NCBI GenBank assembly: GCA_029932545.1
Contig: JAOZPW010000174.1
Coordinates: forward strand, 1-8,446
Direction: 5' to 3'
DNA: 8,446 nt
Source of the DNA: Thermoanaerobaculales bacterium
Lineage (GTDB): Bacteria; Acidobacteriota; Thermoanaerobaculia; Thermoanaerobaculales; Sulfomarinibacteraceae
Shown: one piece after another, positions 6,012 to 8,446 of the stretch
Layout: every line of letters begins with the position of its first letter
How positions within the stretch are numbered: position 1 is the first letter of the stretch
Made by a program: the position numbers and the translations under genes
The notes under the pieces: model-generated
Databases searched by the model: none
What the model was told of the DNA's origin: nothing
What the model saw: the letters and a program-made list of their open reading frames with translations, nothing else

Positions 6012-8033
6012 ATGAAACGATATTCGACGATCACAATTCTGGTTTTGTTCCTTGCGGCTTCACTTGCCGTTGCAGGGGAACGAACACATCAGATCGAGGC
6101 CGAGGACTATTTCTCGATCGCAGCATTGACCGGAATCGCCCTCTCTCCGGACGGCACAACCGCCGCATGGACCGAGAGCCGGTGGTCCAAAGAAGACGAC
6201 GGGCGCCAGACCGAGTTGTGGTCCATGGACCTGGAGAGACGGGAACCCAAGAGATTGACCTTCGAAGGCATGGGACCCTCCGGCATCCGATTCAGCCGTG
6301 ACGGTCGTTCGATCTATTTTTCTGCTTCGGACGGGGACGGCAACAGCCAGATCTGGAGGATTGAATCGGCGGGTGGCAATCCAAAAAAACTGACTTCGGT
6401 CTCCGACGGCATCGACCTCTGGGATCTCTCCGCTGACGAGAATGTACTGGTCTACACCATCAGCACCGACCAGACCGACGACGAGTGGAAAGACCTCCGG
6501 GATACCTATTCCGATCTTGAATACGGCCACGGCGTGACCTCCTTTTCAGAGGTTCATTCCCTCGACCTCAAGACCTGGCGCACCCGCACTGTCTTCGACG
6601 GGAAAAAAGTAATCCGAAGCCTGGACCTCAGTGCCGACGGAACCCTGGCAGCACTGGCAACAACCCAGGACAACGAATTGGTTCATAACGAAGGCTGGTC
6701 CAGCGTCGAGGTCTTGGACATCGCCTCCGGCGAGATCACTCTGGTGACCACTGACGGTTGGCGTTCGTCCCACGACTCCCCATTTGGCTGGATCGACGGG
6801 GTCGCAATGGCCGACGACGGCAAGGCCCTGGCCTTCACCGTTGGTTTCGACGGTTTTCCGACCCTGGTCTACACCGCCAAGCCCGGCAACACGGCATGGG
6901 CAATTTCCGAGCAGAAACGACCTCAAGACGTATCCATCGCCGGTGGCTCCATCGGCTGGAAACCCGGCAGCCACATCTTGATCTACAACGGTGATTCTCA
7001 TGCGCGGGTTCGTCTCTTCGGCCAAGCCATCGGCGGAACCGGAAATATCCTGACGTCCGGCGACACCGTCATCGGAGGACACGCTTTCAACGCCGACGGA
7101 TCGACCCTCCTGGTCAGTTCCGGCGCCCTGGACAGCCCACAGGATCTCTACCTCGTCGATTCGGACGGAATCCTCGAGAGGGTTTCACGAATCAATCCCC
7201 AGATCGACGATTGGATCCTTCCCTCGATAGAGATCGTCAAGTGGACCGCGCCTGACGGCGCACAGGTTGAAGGCATCCTCGAACTGCCCCCGGGCTGGAC
7301 CAAGGCCGACGGGCCTTTGCCTCTGATCGTCGAAATCCACGGCGGTCCAACGGCGGCAACTCACCTCCAACTGCGTTTCTGGATCTACGGACGCACCCTG
7401 TTGCCGGCAAAGGGCTACGCTCTTTTGAGCCCCAATTACCGGGGATCAACCGGCTATGGGGATCAGTTCATGACCCAGCTTGTCGGCCACGAGAACGATA
7501 TCGAGGTCAAAGACATCCTGGCAGGAGTCGATGCCATGATCGAGAGGGGCATCGCAGACCCAGACCGCCTCGGCGTGATGGGGTGGTCCAACGGAGGTTT
7601 CTTGACCAATGCGCTGATCGCAGCAACCACCCGCTTCAAGGCCGCGTCTTCCGGCGCGGGCACCCTGGACCAGGTACTGCAATGGGCCGTCGAGGACACC
7701 CCCGGCCATGTGATCAACTTCATGGGGGCCGCCCTCCCCTGGCAGAACCCGGAACACTACGTCAAGGGCTCACCCTTGTATGGCTTGGCGTCGGTGACGA
7801 CACCGACCCTGATCCACGTCGGTGGCAACGACCCCAGAGTCCCCCCTGCCCACTCGCGGGGTCTTTATCGGGCCCTCAAGATCTACCTCGACGTTCCCAC
7901 CGAATTGGTCGTCTACCCAGGGGCCGCGCACGGCCTGAGAACCTACACCCACCGCAAGGCCAAGATGGCCTGGGATCTGGCGTGGTTCGAGAAGTATCTG
8001 GGCGTCGGTTGGGGGCAGGAGGTCGCGGAGTAG
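6012..8033 (+). CDS. Secreted S9 family serine peptidase (prolyl oligopeptidase / acylaminoacyl-peptidase type)
   Basis: A 673-residue exported peptidase. Residues 1-21 form a signal peptide: basic MKR, a hydrophobic core and an AVA-G cleavage site, with no lipobox cysteine. Residues about 30-395 are a TolB/PD40-like beta-propeller (LSPDGTTAAW, FSRDGRSIYFSASDGDG, LSADGTLAAL, MADDGKALAF, NADGSTLLV). Residues about 405-665 are the alpha/beta hydrolase: HGGPT at 443-447, NYRGSTGYGDQF, nucleophile elbow GWSNGG with Ser526, Asp607 in GGNDPRVPP, and His640 in GAAHG. The complete triad and the usual length argue for an active enzyme that trims short peptides, probably in the periplasm or outside the cell. 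The exact specificity (dipeptidyl, acylaminoacyl or prolyl) cannot be read from the sequence. It stands alone, with a strong ribosome binding site and a long hairpin just after its stop. Confidence 0.93.
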   Translation: MKRYSTITILVLFLAASLAVAGERTHQIEAEDYFSIAALTGIALSPDGTTAAWTESRWSKEDDGRQTELWSMDLERREPKRLTFEGMGPSGIRFSRDGRSIYFSASDGDGNSQIWRIESAGGNPKKLTSVSDGIDLWDLSADENVLVYTISTDQTDDEWKDLRDTYSDLEYGHGVTSFSEVHSLDLKTWRTRTVFDGKKVIRSLDLSADGTLAALATTQDNELVHNEGWSSVEVLDIASGEITLVTTDGWRSSHDSPFGWIDGVAMADDGKALAFTVGFDGFPTLVYTAKPGNTAWAISEQKRPQDVSIAGGSIGWKPGSHILIYNGDSHARVRLFGQAIGGTGNILTSGDTVIGGHAFNADGSTLLVSSGALDSPQDLYLVDSDGILERVSRINPQIDDWILPSIEIVKWTAPDGAQVEGILELPPGWTKADGPLPLIVEIHGGPTAATHLQLRFWIYGRTLLPAKGYALLSPNYRGSTGYGDQFMTQLVGHENDIEVKDILAGVDAMIERGIADPDRLGVMGWSNGGFLTNALIAATTRFKAASSGAGTLDQVLQWAVEDTPGHVINFMGAALPWQNPEHYVKGSPLYGLASVTTPTLIHVGGNDPRVPPAHSRGLYRALKIYLDVPTELVVYPGAAHGLRTYTHRKAKMAWDLAWFEKYLGVGWGQEVAE

Positions 8034-8035
8034 GG

Positions 8036-8073
8036 GCAATTCTCGGCTCGGGCAAGCCCGAACCGAGAATTGC
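8036..8073 (+). terminator. Long hairpin immediately after the peptidase stop, no T-run
   Basis: GCAATTCTCGGCTCGGG (8036-8052) pairs with CCCGAACCGAGAATTGC (8057-8073), giving 17 base pairs with one C/A mismatch and a CAAG loop. It begins 2 bases after the TAG. The bases after it (ATGGGATCTAC) are not T-rich, so it is not a canonical intrinsic terminator. A role in 3'-end protection of the mRNA, or a repeat hairpin, is equally possible. Confidence 0.55.
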
Positions 8074-8195
8074 ATGGGATCTACAGGCACCGCGTTATCA
8101 AACCACTTGACCCTGCGATTCACCTGATGAATTTGGGGCTGGCAGCTCAGGCACTTGCAAAAATCCAGATACACCGCATTCGAAAAGAGAAATCG

Positions 8196-8288
8196 TTGTG
8201 GTAGCGTGCTTCCAGCATGCGTAAAGTGTTTGTTTTTCAACAGGTTATGGTTGCAATGAGAATCGCAGGCAAGATGCCTGCGCCACAA
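8196..8288. repeat. Inverted pair of REP-like hairpins
   Basis: The left copy on the plus strand has GTAG (8201-8204), overlapping by one base the hairpin GCGTGCT-TCC-AGCATGC (8204-8220). The right copy, read on the minus strand, has GTGG followed by CGCAGGC-ATCTT-GCCTGCG (8282-8264). The outer bases TTGTGG (8196-8201) and CCACAA (8283-8288) are perfect inverted repeats, so the two copies face each other around a roughly 43-base AT-richer spacer. A GTRG foot beside a short hairpin is the hallmark of REP sequences mobilised by RAYT (REP-associated tyrosine transposase) proteins. No such transposase gene is in the window. Confidence 0.6.
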
Positions 8289-8315
8289 TAGACCCTGACA
8301 TCGCAATTTTCGCAA

Positions 8316-8363
8316 GAGGCTCAGCTCACAGCGCGGCCTATCCCAAGGGGAGCCTCGTTTTTT
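8316..8363 (+). terminator. Terminator-like stem with T-run
   Basis: GAGGCTC (8316-8322) can pair with GAGCCTC (8350-8356), followed by G and six T (8358-8363). The 27-base loop is long for an intrinsic terminator, so this is moderate evidence only. It could end read-through from the peptidase gene 280 bases upstream, or a short unannotated transcript from the REP region. Confidence 0.4.
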
Positions 8364-8446
8364 CGAAGCAGTTCGAGGATAAGTCGCTAACATCCCCATG
8401 CGCGAAGCGCACTATAGGATTCTGTGGCCGGAGTGGCGTTCCCCGG

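Larger units (their letters stand above)
8074..8446. other. Non-coding right end
   Basis: No convincing gene is present. The minus-strand frame covering 7770-8399 is mostly a shadow of the peptidase gene and is cysteine- and arginine-rich without family resemblance. The stretch holds the REP-like doublet (8196-8288), a terminator-like stem (8316-8363), and a small hairpin TGCGC-GAA-GCGCA (8399-8411). No good promoter for a further gene is seen before the window ends. Confidence 0.6.

Noticed and set aside
7770..8399. Long minus-strand frame of 209 codons across the end of the peptidase gene and the gap
   Set aside because: Half of it is antisense to a clear gene and the rest crosses the REP-like hairpins and the terminator stem. 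Its composition (many Cys, Arg, His) is not protein-like.

Overview
This is about 8.4 kb of GC-rich bacterial DNA with mostly ordinary housekeeping and metabolic genes, separated by repeat-bearing gaps. No rRNA, tRNA, CRISPR array, phage or insertion-sequence gene is visible. A Gram-negative, possibly acidobacterial, organism is suggested by three things: the secreted S9-type peptidase, the ABC permease with a propeller tail, and the short intergenic repeats. That placement is an inference from general style, not from a marker gene.

Layout, left to right. Positions 1-164 hold nothing firm. On the minus strand (2111 to 165) lies an ABC-2-like membrane permease with a C-terminal beta-propeller. 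Its first codons are made of a short-repeat array, and it appears to have lost its native N-terminus. Divergent from it, after a gap with a perfect 19-bp palindrome, is a plus-strand aspartate ammonia-lyase fused to an N-terminal cyclic-nucleotide-binding-like domain (2276-4135). A 121-bp repeat element with 10-bp inverted ends (4159-4279) separates this gene from a convergent small membrane protein (4541 to 4281). Next is a plus-strand pair: a weakly supported small ORF (4694-4957) overlapping phosphatidylserine decarboxylase (4954-5844) by 4 bases. After another repeat-bearing gap comes a secreted prolyl-oligopeptidase-type serine peptidase (6012-8033) with a strong ribosome binding site, and a long perfect-looking hairpin follows its stop codon. 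The last 410 bases carry no convincing gene. They do contain an inverted pair of REP-like hairpins (8196-8288) and a terminator-like stem with a T-run (8316-8363).

The genes do not form one pathway. Aspartase links aspartate to fumarate and ammonia, the decarboxylase makes phosphatidylethanolamine, and the peptidase degrades oligopeptides outside the cytoplasm. I do not see a clearly new multigene system. The points most worth a second look are the regulatory-domain aspartase with an altered phosphate-binding cassette and its upstream palindrome, the permease whose N-terminus is replaced by repeat DNA, the composite repeat element, the REP-like doublet, and the GAST (rather than GGST/LGST) processing site of the decarboxylase.
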